The translations under genes were made by a program, and so were the position numbers. DNA of 64,000 nt from Thermoleophilum album (GTDB taxonomy: Bacteria; Actinomycetota; Thermoleophilia; Solirubrobacterales; Thermoleophilaceae): positions 444,382 to 508,381 of the forward strand of contig NZ_FNWJ01000002.1 of assembly GCF_900108055.1 (NCBI RefSeq), read 5' to 3'. Positions 7,793-15,977 of the stretch are shown one piece after another; the first letter of the stretch is position 1, and the number at the start of each line of letters is the position of its first letter. Under the pieces are notes generated by a model, which worked only from the letters and a program-made list of their open reading frames with translations, did not search any database and was not told the origin of the DNA.

Positions 7793-9478
7793 TCACTCGT
7801 CGGGCAGCAGTTTGCCGGGGTTCATGACGCCCTGCGGATCGAGTTCACGCTTGAGCGCTCGCAGGGCATCGAGGCTGCGCTCGCCGTCCTCGTGCACGAG
7901 CCAGTCACGGTGATCGCGACCGACACCATGGTGGTGGCTGATGGTGCCGCCGTGGGCGACGATTGCATCGCAAGCCGCCCGCTTCGCCTGCGCCCAGCGC
8001 TGTAGACGCTCGTCGGGCGCGACCGGTGCGAGAAAGGTGAAGTACAGGGAGGCGCCGGTTTCGTAGAGGTGCGATACGTGGCACATCACTACGGGCTCGC
8101 TGCTTGGCGTGGCAAGCGCCGTGCGGAGCGCCTCGCGGACCGCGCCGTAAAGCTCCCCGAGTCGCGACCAGGTCGTGGCCGTTTCGAGCGTCTCCACGAG
8201 CACACCGCGGTCGAGCAGCTCGTCGCGCAGGTAAGGACCGCGGAAGCGCTCACGCTCCCAGCTGCGGGCGGGCGCCGCGCCTAGCGGCACACCTCCGTGC
8301 GCACGCAGGGCGCGTCGACAGCGGGCGCGCCGCCAAGCCACCTCGTCGCCTTCCCCTTCGTAGATCGTCACTACCAGGCACGGTCGGCGCTGCCCGCGCA
8401 GGCGAAGGTACCGCCGGAGCCAAGCCACAGCGGTCGTGTTGCTGGCCAAGGTGAGCGAGACGTCCGTCTCCTGCTCGTCGGAGAGACGTGCTACGTCGGG
8501 TAGACAACGGCGCTGGGCAAGCTGTCGCAGGGCCGCGCAGCCCGCTTCGAAGGAGGGCAGCGACCAGGCCTCCGCGTGACGCGCCTGCGGGCGCGGGCGG
8601 ATTCGCAAAGTGCACGAAGTGATCGCGCCCAGCACCCCCTCGCTGCCGAGCACCAAGCGCCGCAGGTCGGGACCAGCCGCGTTGGGCGGCAGCGCTGGCA
8701 GCGAGATCGTGCCCGTCGGTGTCGCCAGGTCGACGCCCGCCAAGAGGTCGTCGATGCGTCCGACACCGCTCGAGGCTTGCCCGGCGGAGCGCGCAGCAAC
8801 CCAGCCGCCCACGGTCGAGTATTCGAACGACTGGGGATAGTGTCCGAGCGCGAACCCGCGCTCGGCAAGCGCACGCTCGAGGGCGGGGCCAAGGATTCCT
8901 GCTTCGACGTGCGCCAGTCGCGAGCGCTCGTCGACCTCCCGCAGCGAGGAGAGGCGGCGCAAGTCCAGCGAGATAACAACGTCGAAGCGCCCGCGTAGGG
9001 GCTCGACGCCGCCGACGACGCTGGTTCCACCGCCGAATGGGACTACCGCGATGCCTTCCGCGCTGGCGAGCGACAGGAGCTGCGCTACCTCGTCCGCCGA
9101 GCCTGGCATCACCACGGCATCCGGAGGATGCTCGACCGCTCCCGAGCGCAGGCGCACGAGATCCGGGTAGCTGCGGCCGGCGGCGTGACTGATGCGCGCC
9201 AGGCGATCGGTATGGACGTGTGCCTCGCCGACACACGTCCGCAGCGCCGCCAAAGTCGCCGGCGGCAGGTTTGGCTCCGACAACGCAACATCGGTGATCC
9301 GCACCGGCGCGTCAACCCGAGCGCCGTCCAGCCCGAGCCGCTCGCGGAGCAAGGCGAGCGCGGTAGGTGACAGCTGCGCGGCTTGTGCGTCGCTGCCCCA
9401 GCCCCACCAGCGCATCGGCGCGACCGGCGGCGACGGCCCGGCACGCGGAGCGTCGAGATCGAAGCGGACGGCGCTCAT
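7793..9478 (-). CDS. FAD-binding oxidase, alkyl-DHAP synthase-like
   Basis: A 561-residue protein of the PCMH/FAD-linked family. The FAD diphosphate loop is VVPFGGGTSVVGGV, followed by ALGHYPQSFEYSTVGGWVA, as in alkyldihydroxyacetonephosphate synthases. Near the C terminus is SHHHGVGRDHRDW, matching the HHHGVG catalytic motif of that enzyme, and the protein ends with LDPQGVMNPGKLLP. The eukaryotic enzyme exchanges an acyl for an alkyl group to form ether lipids; a bacterial role in ether lipids is inference. It is the last gene of an apt-SRPBCC-oxidase unit, with ATGA overlap to the SRPBCC gene. Confidence 0.85.
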   Translation of the reverse strand: MSAVRFDLDAPRAGPSPPVAPMRWWGWGSDAQAAQLSPTALALLRERLGLDGARVDAPVRITDVALSEPNLPPATLAALRTCVGEAHVHTDRLARISHAAGRSYPDLVRLRSGAVEHPPDAVVMPGSADEVAQLLSLASAEGIAVVPFGGGTSVVGGVEPLRGRFDVVISLDLRRLSSLREVDERSRLAHVEAGILGPALERALAERGFALGHYPQSFEYSTVGGWVAARSAGQASSGVGRIDDLLAGVDLATPTGTISLPALPPNAAGPDLRRLVLGSEGVLGAITSCTLRIRPRPQARHAEAWSLPSFEAGCAALRQLAQRRCLPDVARLSDEQETDVSLTLASNTTAVAWLRRYLRLRGQRRPCLVVTIYEGEGDEVAWRRARCRRALRAHGGVPLGAAPARSWERERFRGPYLRDELLDRGVLVETLETATTWSRLGELYGAVREALRTALATPSSEPVVMCHVSHLYETGASLYFTFLAPVAPDERLQRWAQAKRAACDAIVAHGGTISHHHGVGRDHRDWLVHEDGERSLDALRALKRELDPQGVMNPGKLLPDE

Positions 9479-9933
9479 CTACCCGGACCTCCAGTCTCTA
9501 GTGCCTGAGCGAGGGCACCAAGGGCATCGTCCAGCGTGCGGCGGAAGGCACGCCGCACCTGCCAGCCTCCGAGCCGCGCGAGGCCACGCAGCTCGAGGTC
9601 GGCGCGGCCGCGCACGCGCGTCTTGGCAGGCGCCTCCTCGTGCAGTTCGAACGACCACGAGACCGCTCGGAAGGTGCGTGCGAACGGTGTCCCCTCGACG
9701 ACTTGGCGGAACGAGAGCAGCGTTGGTCGGCGGGCCTGCCCGCGCTCGTAGAGAACCGCGACGGTCGCTTGCGGCCGCCGGGGAGGCGCTAGCCACGCTC
9801 GCCACCTGCCCCCCGCAGCGCGCTCCGCACGCACCGCTCGCGGCCACCAGCGGCTGAAGTTGCGCGGCTCAGCGATCAGCTCCCAGACGCTGTCACGCGG
9901 CGCCGCCACGGTTCGTTCGCGACTTACGGTCAC
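9475..9933 (-). CDS. SRPBCC-family (START-like) protein
   Basis: A 152-residue protein of the polyketide cyclase/START-like fold, which binds hydrophobic ligands. The start RERTVAAPRDSVWELIAEP followed by NFSRWWP is typical. The alternating beta-strand pattern and C-terminal helix (RRAFRRTLDDALGALAQAL) complete the fold. The GTG start at 9931-9933 overlaps the apt stop (GTGA), and the stop overlaps the next ATG (ATGA), so the three genes are translationally coupled. The ligand cannot be told; a lipid is plausible given the following ether-lipid-like enzyme. Confidence 0.78.
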   Translation of the reverse strand: MTVSRERTVAAPRDSVWELIAEPRNFSRWWPRAVRAERAAGGRWRAWLAPPRRPQATVAVLYERGQARRPTLLSFRQVVEGTPFARTFRAVSWSFELHEEAPAKTRVRGRADLELRGLARLGGWQVRRAFRRTLDDALGALAQALETGGPGR

Positions 9934-10451
9934 GGCGAGTCGAACACCACCAGGCTTTCCACGCGGCGACCGGCAAGCCGCGCGCGGCCGCCGAGAAACG
10001 CGAGCTCGATGACGAACGCGCAAGCGACGACCTCGGCTCCCTTGCGCTCCACCAACTCGCAGAGCGCGGAGGCGGTACCCCCGGTGGCCAGGAGATCGTC
10101 GTGGACCAGCACGCGGGCGCCGCCGGCGAGCGCGTCGGCGTGCATCTCGAGTGCATCGACGCCGTACTCCAGCTGGTACTCGACGGACTCCGTCTCGCGC
10201 GGCAGCTTCCCCGGCTTGCGGGCGAGCACGAAGCCAGCGTCGGCTGCCGCAGCGATCGCTCCACCCAACACGAAGCCGCGCGCTTCGGCAGCAAGCACGA
10301 AGTCGGCGCGCAATTCGCGAGCGAGCTGTGCGAAGCGGTCGACGACGTAGCGCAACGCGGCACGGTCGAGAAACAGCGGTGTGATGTCCTTAAAGACGAT
10401 CCCGGGGCGCGGGAAGTCGGGGATATCCGCGATGTAGCGACGGAGATCCAA
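9930..10451 (-). CDS. apt: Adenine phosphoribosyltransferase
   Basis: A 173-residue enzyme converting adenine and PRPP to AMP (purine salvage). It begins with the family hallmark IADIPDFPRPGIVFKDITPL, has EARGFVLGG, the RKPGKLP loop, and the PRPP-binding VLVHDDLLATGGTA near residues 120-133. The start is a TTG at 10449-10451; no better in-frame start exists nearby and the length is normal. It lies 13 bases after the MerR gene. Confidence 0.96.
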   Translation of the reverse strand: MDLRRYIADIPDFPRPGIVFKDITPLFLDRAALRYVVDRFAQLARELRADFVLAAEARGFVLGGAIAAAADAGFVLARKPGKLPRETESVEYQLEYGVDALEMHADALAGGARVLVHDDLLATGGTASALCELVERKGAEVVACAFVIELAFLGGRARLAGRRVESLVVFDSP

Positions 10452-10464
10452 GGCGGGCGGGAGC

Positions 10465-11283
10465 CTAACCGGCGAGCCTGCGGAGATCGCGCAGGAGCAT
10501 CAGCTGGCGCAGCTGCGACAACCGCTCGGCCAGCCGTTCCAGCTGCTCGAGCGCCTGTTTGCGGCGCTCTGGGTTGCGCGAGCGCAAGCTCGGTGCCAGC
10601 AGCTGCTCGAGGAGCGCCGCCTCGCGGTCCGCCGAGGTCCGTAACACGCGGAGGTTGCGCCCACCGACGCCGTATGAGCGGAGTTCTGCAGCGACCCGCA
10701 GAATCTCGCGCTCGCTCTCGTCGAGTAGAAGTTCGCCGTCGCGGAGCGTCCCCTCGACGATCCCGTAGTCGCGCAGCTCGCGCAGCAGCGCGGGGTCCAG
10801 TGAGAGTTCGGCGAGAACCTCCGAGGCGGGTCGCAGCGAGGGCGGATGACGCAGCGAAAGGGCGGGTTGGCGGCGGCCGACGACGCCCGAGTGAACCGCC
10901 GCCCCGCGCTCACTGATCGCCTGACCCCGCGCCTCCAACTCCTGCCGGATGACCCGCAGCGGCAGGAACTCGTCACGCTGGAGACGCAGGATCGTGCGCA
11001 GGCGTTCGACGTCCGCGTGCGTGTAGATGCGGTAGCCGCCGGGCGTGCGCCGTGGCGAGATCAACTTCTGGTCTTCGAGGTAGCGGATCTTCGAGACCGA
11101 GAGTCCGGGAAACTCGCGCTCGAGCTGCTTGCAGACAGCCCCGATCGTGAGCCCGCGCGAGGTCGCGGGGCGCGCTTCCGTGGCCGGTGTGGGGGCGCCG
11201 GTGGAGCGCTCGTCGGGCGTTTCGGAGGCCGTCTGCGCCGCCTGCGCCGCGGCCCCCGCCTCGCTCTCGACCTGGCGGACCAC
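10465..11283 (-). CDS. MerR-family regulator of the FtsR type
   Basis: A 272-residue regulator. After a disordered 45-residue N terminus comes a MerR winged helix: LTIGAVCKQLEREFPGLSVSKIRYLEDQKLISPRRTPGGYRIY, followed by DVERLRTILRLQRDEFLPLRVIRQEL. The spacing EFP..(S/T)KIR.LE is typical of the actinobacterial FtsR/Rv1828 group, which regulates cell-division genes such as ftsZ. The gene next to the FHA protein gives the same pairing as garA-ftsR in mycobacteria and corynebacteria. The C-terminal half is helical with many Arg/Leu heptads and is probably the dimerisation region. Confidence 0.85.
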   Translation of the reverse strand: MVRQVESEAGAAAQAAQTASETPDERSTGAPTPATEARPATSRGLTIGAVCKQLEREFPGLSVSKIRYLEDQKLISPRRTPGGYRIYTHADVERLRTILRLQRDEFLPLRVIRQELEARGQAISERGAAVHSGVVGRRQPALSLRHPPSLRPASEVLAELSLDPALLRELRDYGIVEGTLRDGELLLDESEREILRVAAELRSYGVGGRNLRVLRTSADREAALLEQLLAPSLRSRNPERRKQALEQLERLAERLSQLRQLMLLRDLRRLAG

Positions 11284-11292
11284 TGGTCTCTG

Positions 11293-11754
11293 CTACCGCT
11301 CGAGGAAAGTGAGCTTGTACTTCCCGATCTGCAGCTCGTCGCCGTGCGCCAGACGGTGCGAGTCGATTCGCCGGCGATTCACGTAAGTGCCGTTCAGGGA
11401 ACCGAGATCGTCGATATAGAAGCCGTCGCGGCGGCGAACGATCACCGCGTGGTTGCGCGAAACCGTGACGTCATCGAGGAAGACATCGGAGTCGGGACTC
11501 CGCCCGATCGTCACCCGATCCGCCGCCAGTTCGAAAACCTCGCCGGCGCGTCCACCGCCCGCGCGGATCACCAAGGCGCCGGTCCCGGCCGCGACCTCCT
11601 CGATGTCGACCGGTCGCAGCTCGCCGCTTTCGTCGATCTGGTACGCCTCGGTGGTGCCACCCTCGACCTCCCCGACCCGCGCCAGGAAAGCACCGCAGCG
11701 CTGGCAGTAGCGCGCTGCCTCGGGGTTCAGCAGTCCGCACTCCGGGCAGTGCAC
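11293..11754 (-). CDS. GarA-like FHA domain protein with zinc ribbon
   Basis: A 153-residue phosphothreonine-binding protein. Residues 3-21 form a zinc ribbon (CPECG...CQRCG). Residues 34-38 are TTEAY, resembling the TTSVF phosphoacceptor site of mycobacterial GarA. Residues about 60-153 are an FHA domain with GRSPDSDVFLDD, VSRNHA and SLNGTYVN. In GarA a Ser/Thr kinase phosphorylates the threonines, the FHA domain then folds onto them, and control of TCA-cycle and glutamate enzymes is released. No kinase lies in the window. The zinc ribbon is an addition to the mycobacterial form. Confidence 0.85.
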   Translation of the reverse strand: MHCPECGLLNPEAARYCQRCGAFLARVGEVEGGTTEAYQIDESGELRPVDIEEVAAGTGALVIRAGGGRAGEVFELAADRVTIGRSPDSDVFLDDVTVSRNHAVIVRRRDGFYIDDLGSLNGTYVNRRRIDSHRLAHGDELQIGKYKLTFLER

Positions 11755-11760
11755 GCCGCA

Positions 11761-12018
11761 CTAGCCCTCGTCGTCGGGAAGCGACTTACCCGCGAGGATG
11801 TTGGTGAGCTGCTCAACGTCGGCGCCGGTGATGATCGACTCACCCTCCTCGCGCCTACGACGCAGCCGGTTTACGAGCTCCGCGCGCAGGATGTCGATCT
11901 TGCCGTGGAGGATCCGGCGCTTGTAGGAGATCTCCTGCTCTTCCTCGGTGAGCTGCTGGATTAGCTGCTTGAGCTCTTCGTCGCTCAGCGACCCGAGGTC
12001 GGGAAAGGTGTCCATCAT
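11761..12018 (-). CDS. RsiG-like anti-sigma protein with c-di-GMP-binding signature
   Basis: An 85-residue helical protein: SLSDEELKQLIQQLTEEE, then EQEISYKRRILHGKIDILR and RAELVNRLRRRRE. It fits E(X)3S(X)2R(X)3(Q)(X)3D, the c-di-GMP contact motif of RsiG, with His at the Gln position. RsiG holds the sigma factor WhiG inactive when loaded with c-di-GMP (Streptomyces, Rubrobacter). Only one copy of the motif is present, as in the Rubrobacter form that acts as a dimer. I chose the ATG pair at 12013-12018 because AGAGGAG lies 10 bases upstream. The only WhiG/FliA-type sigma factor seen is at 57746. Confidence 0.75.
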   Translation of the reverse strand: MMDTFPDLGSLSDEELKQLIQQLTEEEQEISYKRRILHGKIDILRAELVNRLRRRREEGESIITGADVEQLTNILAGKSLPDDEG

Positions 12019-12059
12019 CCGGGTACCGCTCCTCTCGTTCGACTGCGAGTATAGGAACC

Positions 12060-12767
12060 TCAACCGAAGCTTGAAGCTTCCTCTGCACCTGGCTTATCGT
12101 CGCGCCTCTGGCCTCTCGACGAGGATGGCCGGCGCAGGCCATCTAGCACGTAAAGGGTCGTGGCCGCAAGCGAGTTGGCCACCCCTATGGCCAGTAATAC
12201 GACCCACAGCGCGGATTCCTGCCAGAGCGCTCCAGCGAGCGCCGCGAAAACGAAGGCGACAGCGATACGTCCAGGCCAGTTGATGCGCAAGGCCTGCCCA
12301 CGCGCGAGCGCGACCCGTGCCAACGCGAGCGTCACAAGCTCGCGCGCGACCAGGGCCAGCAGCAAGGGTTCCGGGAGGAACCCGTAAGCCAGGCAAACCC
12401 CGGCCCCGGCCAGCGCGAGCAGGCGATCGACCAGCGGGTCGAGCAGCAGCCCGAGCCGACTGAACTGCCCGGTCAGCCGAGCCAGCAGTCCGTCGAGGTA
12501 GTCGGCGGCGGCGATCGCTGCGAACAGCAGGGCGAGGCCAGCGCTGCGATGGCCGACTTCGACGGCCAGGGCGATGAACGCGCCGAGGGCCACGAAGCGC
12601 GCGTAGTCGACCAGGTTGGGCAGCGTCAGCGGTCGCAGCGGCCCGGCCGCGATCTCTTCGGGCGACGGCAGCGGGCGACGGTCGATCCCGGCGAGCACCC
12701 GGAAGCCCCGGCGCGCGCGGCGTCGCTCGGGCGAGGGTGTTGGATCCGGCGTCGAGCGGTCGTCCAC
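12060..12767 (-). CDS. CDP-alcohol phosphatidyltransferase (PgsA-like)
   Basis: A 235-residue integral membrane enzyme. It shows the complete CDP-alcohol phosphotransferase motif DYLDGLLARLTGQFSRLG followed by LLLDPLVD, which fits DxxDGxxARxxxxxxxxGxxxDxxxD. About six hydrophobic segments follow a 45-residue basic N-terminal tail. It probably makes phosphatidylglycerol phosphate, or a related phospholipid, from CDP-diacylglycerol supplied by the CdsA of this same array. The substrate alcohol cannot be fixed from sequence alone. The start is a GTG at 12765-12767. Confidence 0.88.
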   Translation of the reverse strand: MDDRSTPDPTPSPERRRARRGFRVLAGIDRRPLPSPEEIAAGPLRPLTLPNLVDYARFVALGAFIALAVEVGHRSAGLALLFAAIAAADYLDGLLARLTGQFSRLGLLLDPLVDRLLALAGAGVCLAYGFLPEPLLLALVARELVTLALARVALARGQALRINWPGRIAVAFVFAALAGALWQESALWVVLLAIGVANSLAATTLYVLDGLRRPSSSRGQRRDDKPGAEEASSFG

Positions 12768-12782
12768 GGTGCGGCGGCGCCT

Positions 12783-14513
12783 CTAGCCAGCACCAGCCGC
12801 GGCTGCCGTGTCTGCGACTCCTTGTCGCACGAGGGCGGCCAGCTGCTCGGGCGCCTGGTCGAGTGGCAGACGCCATGTCTCGCCGTCGGAGCGGCGGCGC
12901 AAATCGACTACCCCCTGCTCGACGCCCTTCCGACCGATCGTCGCGCGGAGCGGCAGCCCGAGGAGATCGGCGTCCATGAACTTCTCTCCTGGCGTCGCCG
13001 TCTCGCGATCGTCGTAGAGCACGGCCACGCCCCGTGCGCACAGCTGCTCGTAAAGCGAGTCTGCCACCTCACGGGCGCGCTCGCCGGGAGGCCCCAAGGC
13101 GACCAGATGGAGGTCGAACGGCGCCAGCGCTTGCGGCCAAACGATGCCTGCTTCGTCGGCACGCTGCTCGATCGCCGCGGCGACGACGCGCGCCGGCCCA
13201 ATTCCGTAAGACCCCATCACGATGGGCCGTTCCCGCCCCTGCTCGTCGAGATAGGTCGCCCCCAGTGGCTCCGAGTAACGCGTGCCGAGCTTGAAGATGT
13301 TGCCAACCTCGATCGCCGGCTCGATCCTGATCGTGCCGCCCAGCGGACAACGGTCACCGGCCTCCACGCGGCGCACGTCGGCCCACGCGCAGTCGAAATC
13401 GCGACCCGGCTCGACGCCGACCAGATGGGCATCGGGTTGGTTGGCTCCAGCGACCAGACCGCGCAGGCCCCGCAGAGCCTCGTCCGCTAGCACCGGCACG
13501 TCGATCCCGACGGGGCCGATGAACCCGGGGGGCACGCGCAGATCGGTCTCGATCTCTTCGGCGGTGAGCTGTCGCACCTCCTCGCCCAGGTGGTTCCGGA
13601 GCTTGACCTCGTTGAGGCGGTGGTCGCCGCGCACCAGCACCAGCAGCGTGCGTCCCGAGCGCGTGCGCACAGGAAGCGCTTTGATCAGCGCAGCCGCAGG
13701 CACTCCGAGCAGCGACGACACCTCCTCGATCGTGCGGGCACCGGGCGTCGCGACCCGCTCCGGCGCCGGTCGTGGCGCGGGCAGTCCCTCCGCGGGCGCG
13801 GGTTCAGCGCGTGCCACCTCGACGTTCGCGGCGTAGCCGGCGTCGGAGAGGGCGATCTCGTTCTCGCCGGCCGGGCACGGCGCCATGTACTCGTGGGCCG
13901 CCGAGCCGCCCATCATCCCGACGTCCGACTGGACCTCGTACCACTCGAGGCCGGAGCGGTCGAAGATCCGCGCGTACGCGCGCCGGTGCAGCTCGTAGGC
14001 GGCGTCGAGGCCCTCTTCGTCGCGGTCGAAGCTGTAGGCGTCCTTCATTACGAACTCGCGCACACGCAAAAGCCCTGCGCGCGGCCGCGGCTCGTCGCGC
14101 ATCTTCACCTGGAACTGGTAGAGGATCATCGGCAGCTCGCGGTACGAACGGACCTCGCGAGCGACGTGCCAGGTGATCGCCTCCTCGTGCGTCATCGCGA
14201 GTACCAGCTCGGCGTCGCGGCGGTCGCGCAGCTTGAACAGCTCCTCAATCTCGAGGCGGCCGGTGCGCCGCCACAGCTCGGCGGGCTGGAGGACCGGCAT
14301 CAGCAGTTCTTGCGCGCCGATGGCGTCCATCTCTTCGCGGATGATTTGCTCGCAGCGGCGATGGGCGCGCCAGAGTGCCGGCATCAGCGTCCACAGCCCG
14401 GCTCCGAGTTGGCGCGCCAAACCCGCGCGTACAACCAGACGGTGCGATACCGACTCTGCATCCGCAGGGTCCTCGCGCAGCGTGGGCAGGAAGTAGCGCG
14501 ATAGCCGAGCCAT
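12783..14513 (-). CDS. proS: Prolyl-tRNA synthetase
   Basis: A 576-residue class II aminoacyl-tRNA synthetase of the bacterial type. Motif 2 is around RDEPRPRAGLLRVREFVMKDAYSFD (two overlapping parts), and motif 3 is VMGSYGIGPARVVAAAIEQ. Between them sits a YbaK/ProX-like editing insertion (IEEVSSLLGVPAAALIKALP, GDHRLNEVKL), which removes mischarged alanine. The C-terminal anticodon-binding domain has PFDLHLVALG and YDDRETATPGEKFMDADLLG. It lies in the ispG-proS-pgsA stretch of the housekeeping array. Confidence 0.97.
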   Translation of the reverse strand: MARLSRYFLPTLREDPADAESVSHRLVVRAGLARQLGAGLWTLMPALWRAHRRCEQIIREEMDAIGAQELLMPVLQPAELWRRTGRLEIEELFKLRDRRDAELVLAMTHEEAITWHVAREVRSYRELPMILYQFQVKMRDEPRPRAGLLRVREFVMKDAYSFDRDEEGLDAAYELHRRAYARIFDRSGLEWYEVQSDVGMMGGSAAHEYMAPCPAGENEIALSDAGYAANVEVARAEPAPAEGLPAPRPAPERVATPGARTIEEVSSLLGVPAAALIKALPVRTRSGRTLLVLVRGDHRLNEVKLRNHLGEEVRQLTAEEIETDLRVPPGFIGPVGIDVPVLADEALRGLRGLVAGANQPDAHLVGVEPGRDFDCAWADVRRVEAGDRCPLGGTIRIEPAIEVGNIFKLGTRYSEPLGATYLDEQGRERPIVMGSYGIGPARVVAAAIEQRADEAGIVWPQALAPFDLHLVALGPPGERAREVADSLYEQLCARGVAVLYDDRETATPGEKFMDADLLGLPLRATIGRKGVEQGVVDLRRRSDGETWRLPLDQAPEQLAALVRQGVADTAAAAGAG

Positions 14514-14541
14514 CGAGGTGGCTGGAGTCTAAGACCGAGGC

Positions 14542-15891
14542 CTAGCGCGCGCGGGTGAAGCGGCGCCCGGCAACCCGTTCGCCGCTGGCCGCCGCGGGCC
14601 GCTCGCCCTGCGCGCCGCGCTCGTCGTCGCGCGCGACCTCGATCCGCCTGGCTTTGGGCGCGCCGGGTGTCGCTGCAAGGGGCAGGGGCGCCGCCTCCTT
14701 AAGCGCCTGTTCGGCGGCGGCCGCAGCCTCCATCGCCGCCAGCCGTTCGGGCGTCAGGTCACCGGCGTTCTCGCGCTCGATGCGTTCCAGCCAGGCGGCC
14801 CCCTCGGCTGCTTCGCGCTCGTCGTACACGGTGCGCCCGGCCGCGAGCGACTCGTCGATCACCCGGAACAGTTCGTCCACCAGCCGCTCCTGCGGGACTT
14901 TGCGCAACGGCTTGCCGTGGGCGAAGATAAGTCCCTCGTTGCGCGCGCCGGTGATTCCGAAGTCGGCGTGCGCAGCCTCGCCGAGCCCGTTCACGGCACA
15001 ACCGAGCACCGCCACTTCGATCGGCTCGCTGTAGGCCTGCAGCCGCTCTTCGATTTCGGCGACCACGGTGTCCATGTCGAACTGCAGGCGCCCGCAGGTC
15101 GGGCAGGCGATCAACACCGGACCACGCGAGCGGAGCTTGAGGGCCCGCAGAATCTCCCACGCGACCTTTACCTCCTCCTCCGCGTGGAAGGTCGAGAGCG
15201 AGATGCGGATGGTGTCACCGATCCCATCCGCGAGGAGCGCACCGAGCCCGACCGCCGACTTGATCGTCCCCGACCATTTGGTTCCGGCCTCGGTGATCCC
15301 GAGATGCAACGGGTAGTCGATCCTTTCGGCGAGCATCCGGTTGGCGGCGATCGTGTCGGGAACGCTCGTGGACTTCACCGACACTTTGAAGTTGTGGAAA
15401 TCGAGCGACTCGACCAGCTCGACCGCCTCGACCGCCGCCCGCACCAGCGCCTCGACCGGGTTTTCACGCTCGAGCTGGTGGAGGTGCTTGGGTAGCGATC
15501 CGGAGTTCACGCCGATGCGCAGCGGTACGCCCGCGCTGCGCGCCTTCTCGACGACCTCGCCGAGTTTCTCGCGACCACCGATGTTTCCGGGGTTGATGCG
15601 CACGCAGTGGGCACCGGCATCGACGGCCTTGAGGGCGAGCGTGTGGTTGAAGTGGATGTCGGCGACGATCGGAATTGGCGACCGCCGCACCAGCTCCCGC
15701 AGCGCCTGAACGTCCTTGTCGCGTGGCACAGCGACGCGCACGAGGTCGGCGCCGGCCTCGGCGATCCGTTGGATTTGGGCGAGCGTCGCCGCGACGTCGG
15801 CGGTCTCGGTCTTCGTCATCGACTGCACGGCGACGGGTGCGCCCCCGCCAATCGGGACGCCGCCGACGCGGATCTGTCGCTTCGAGGCCAC
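14542..15891 (-). CDS. ispG: 4-hydroxy-3-methylbut-2-enyl-diphosphate synthase (IspG/GcpE)
   Basis: A 449-residue iron-sulphur enzyme of the MEP isoprenoid pathway. The TIM barrel begins with VGGVPIGGGAPVAVQSMTKT, then ADIHFNH and RINPGNIG. The 4Fe-4S cysteines are in ACPTCGR and LGCAVNGLGE, and the C-terminal FITGARNEGLIF-like stretch is seen as DFGITGARNEG. The last about 75 residues are an extra, low-complexity Ala/Arg/Glu-rich tail not needed for catalysis. Dxr, of the same pathway, lies a few genes upstream in the same array. Start is GTG at 15889-15891. Confidence 0.96.
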   Translation of the reverse strand: MASKRQIRVGGVPIGGGAPVAVQSMTKTETADVAATLAQIQRIAEAGADLVRVAVPRDKDVQALRELVRRSPIPIVADIHFNHTLALKAVDAGAHCVRINPGNIGGREKLGEVVEKARSAGVPLRIGVNSGSLPKHLHQLERENPVEALVRAAVEAVELVESLDFHNFKVSVKSTSVPDTIAANRMLAERIDYPLHLGITEAGTKWSGTIKSAVGLGALLADGIGDTIRISLSTFHAEEEVKVAWEILRALKLRSRGPVLIACPTCGRLQFDMDTVVAEIEERLQAYSEPIEVAVLGCAVNGLGEAAHADFGITGARNEGLIFAHGKPLRKVPQERLVDELFRVIDESLAAGRTVYDEREAAEGAAWLERIERENAGDLTPERLAAMEAAAAAEQALKEAAPLPLAATPGAPKARRIEVARDDERGAQGERPAAASGERVAGRRFTRAR

Positions 15892-15977
15892 CGCCGCGGA
15901 TGCTAGTGGTCGGCGCGGGTGGCCCGACCGCCTTCCTAGCGGCCGCCCGCCTTGCCTGCCTTACTAGCGACCGCCTA

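Noticed and set aside
10846-11964. Plus-strand open frame of 372 codons over the MerR and FHA genes
   Set aside because: Antisense shadow; the minus-strand genes have clear domains.
15892-15977. Repeated CTAGCGG-like units between ispG and the acyl-CoA synthetase gene
   Set aside because: Short and imperfect, no stem of useful strength; could be chance in GC-rich spacer.
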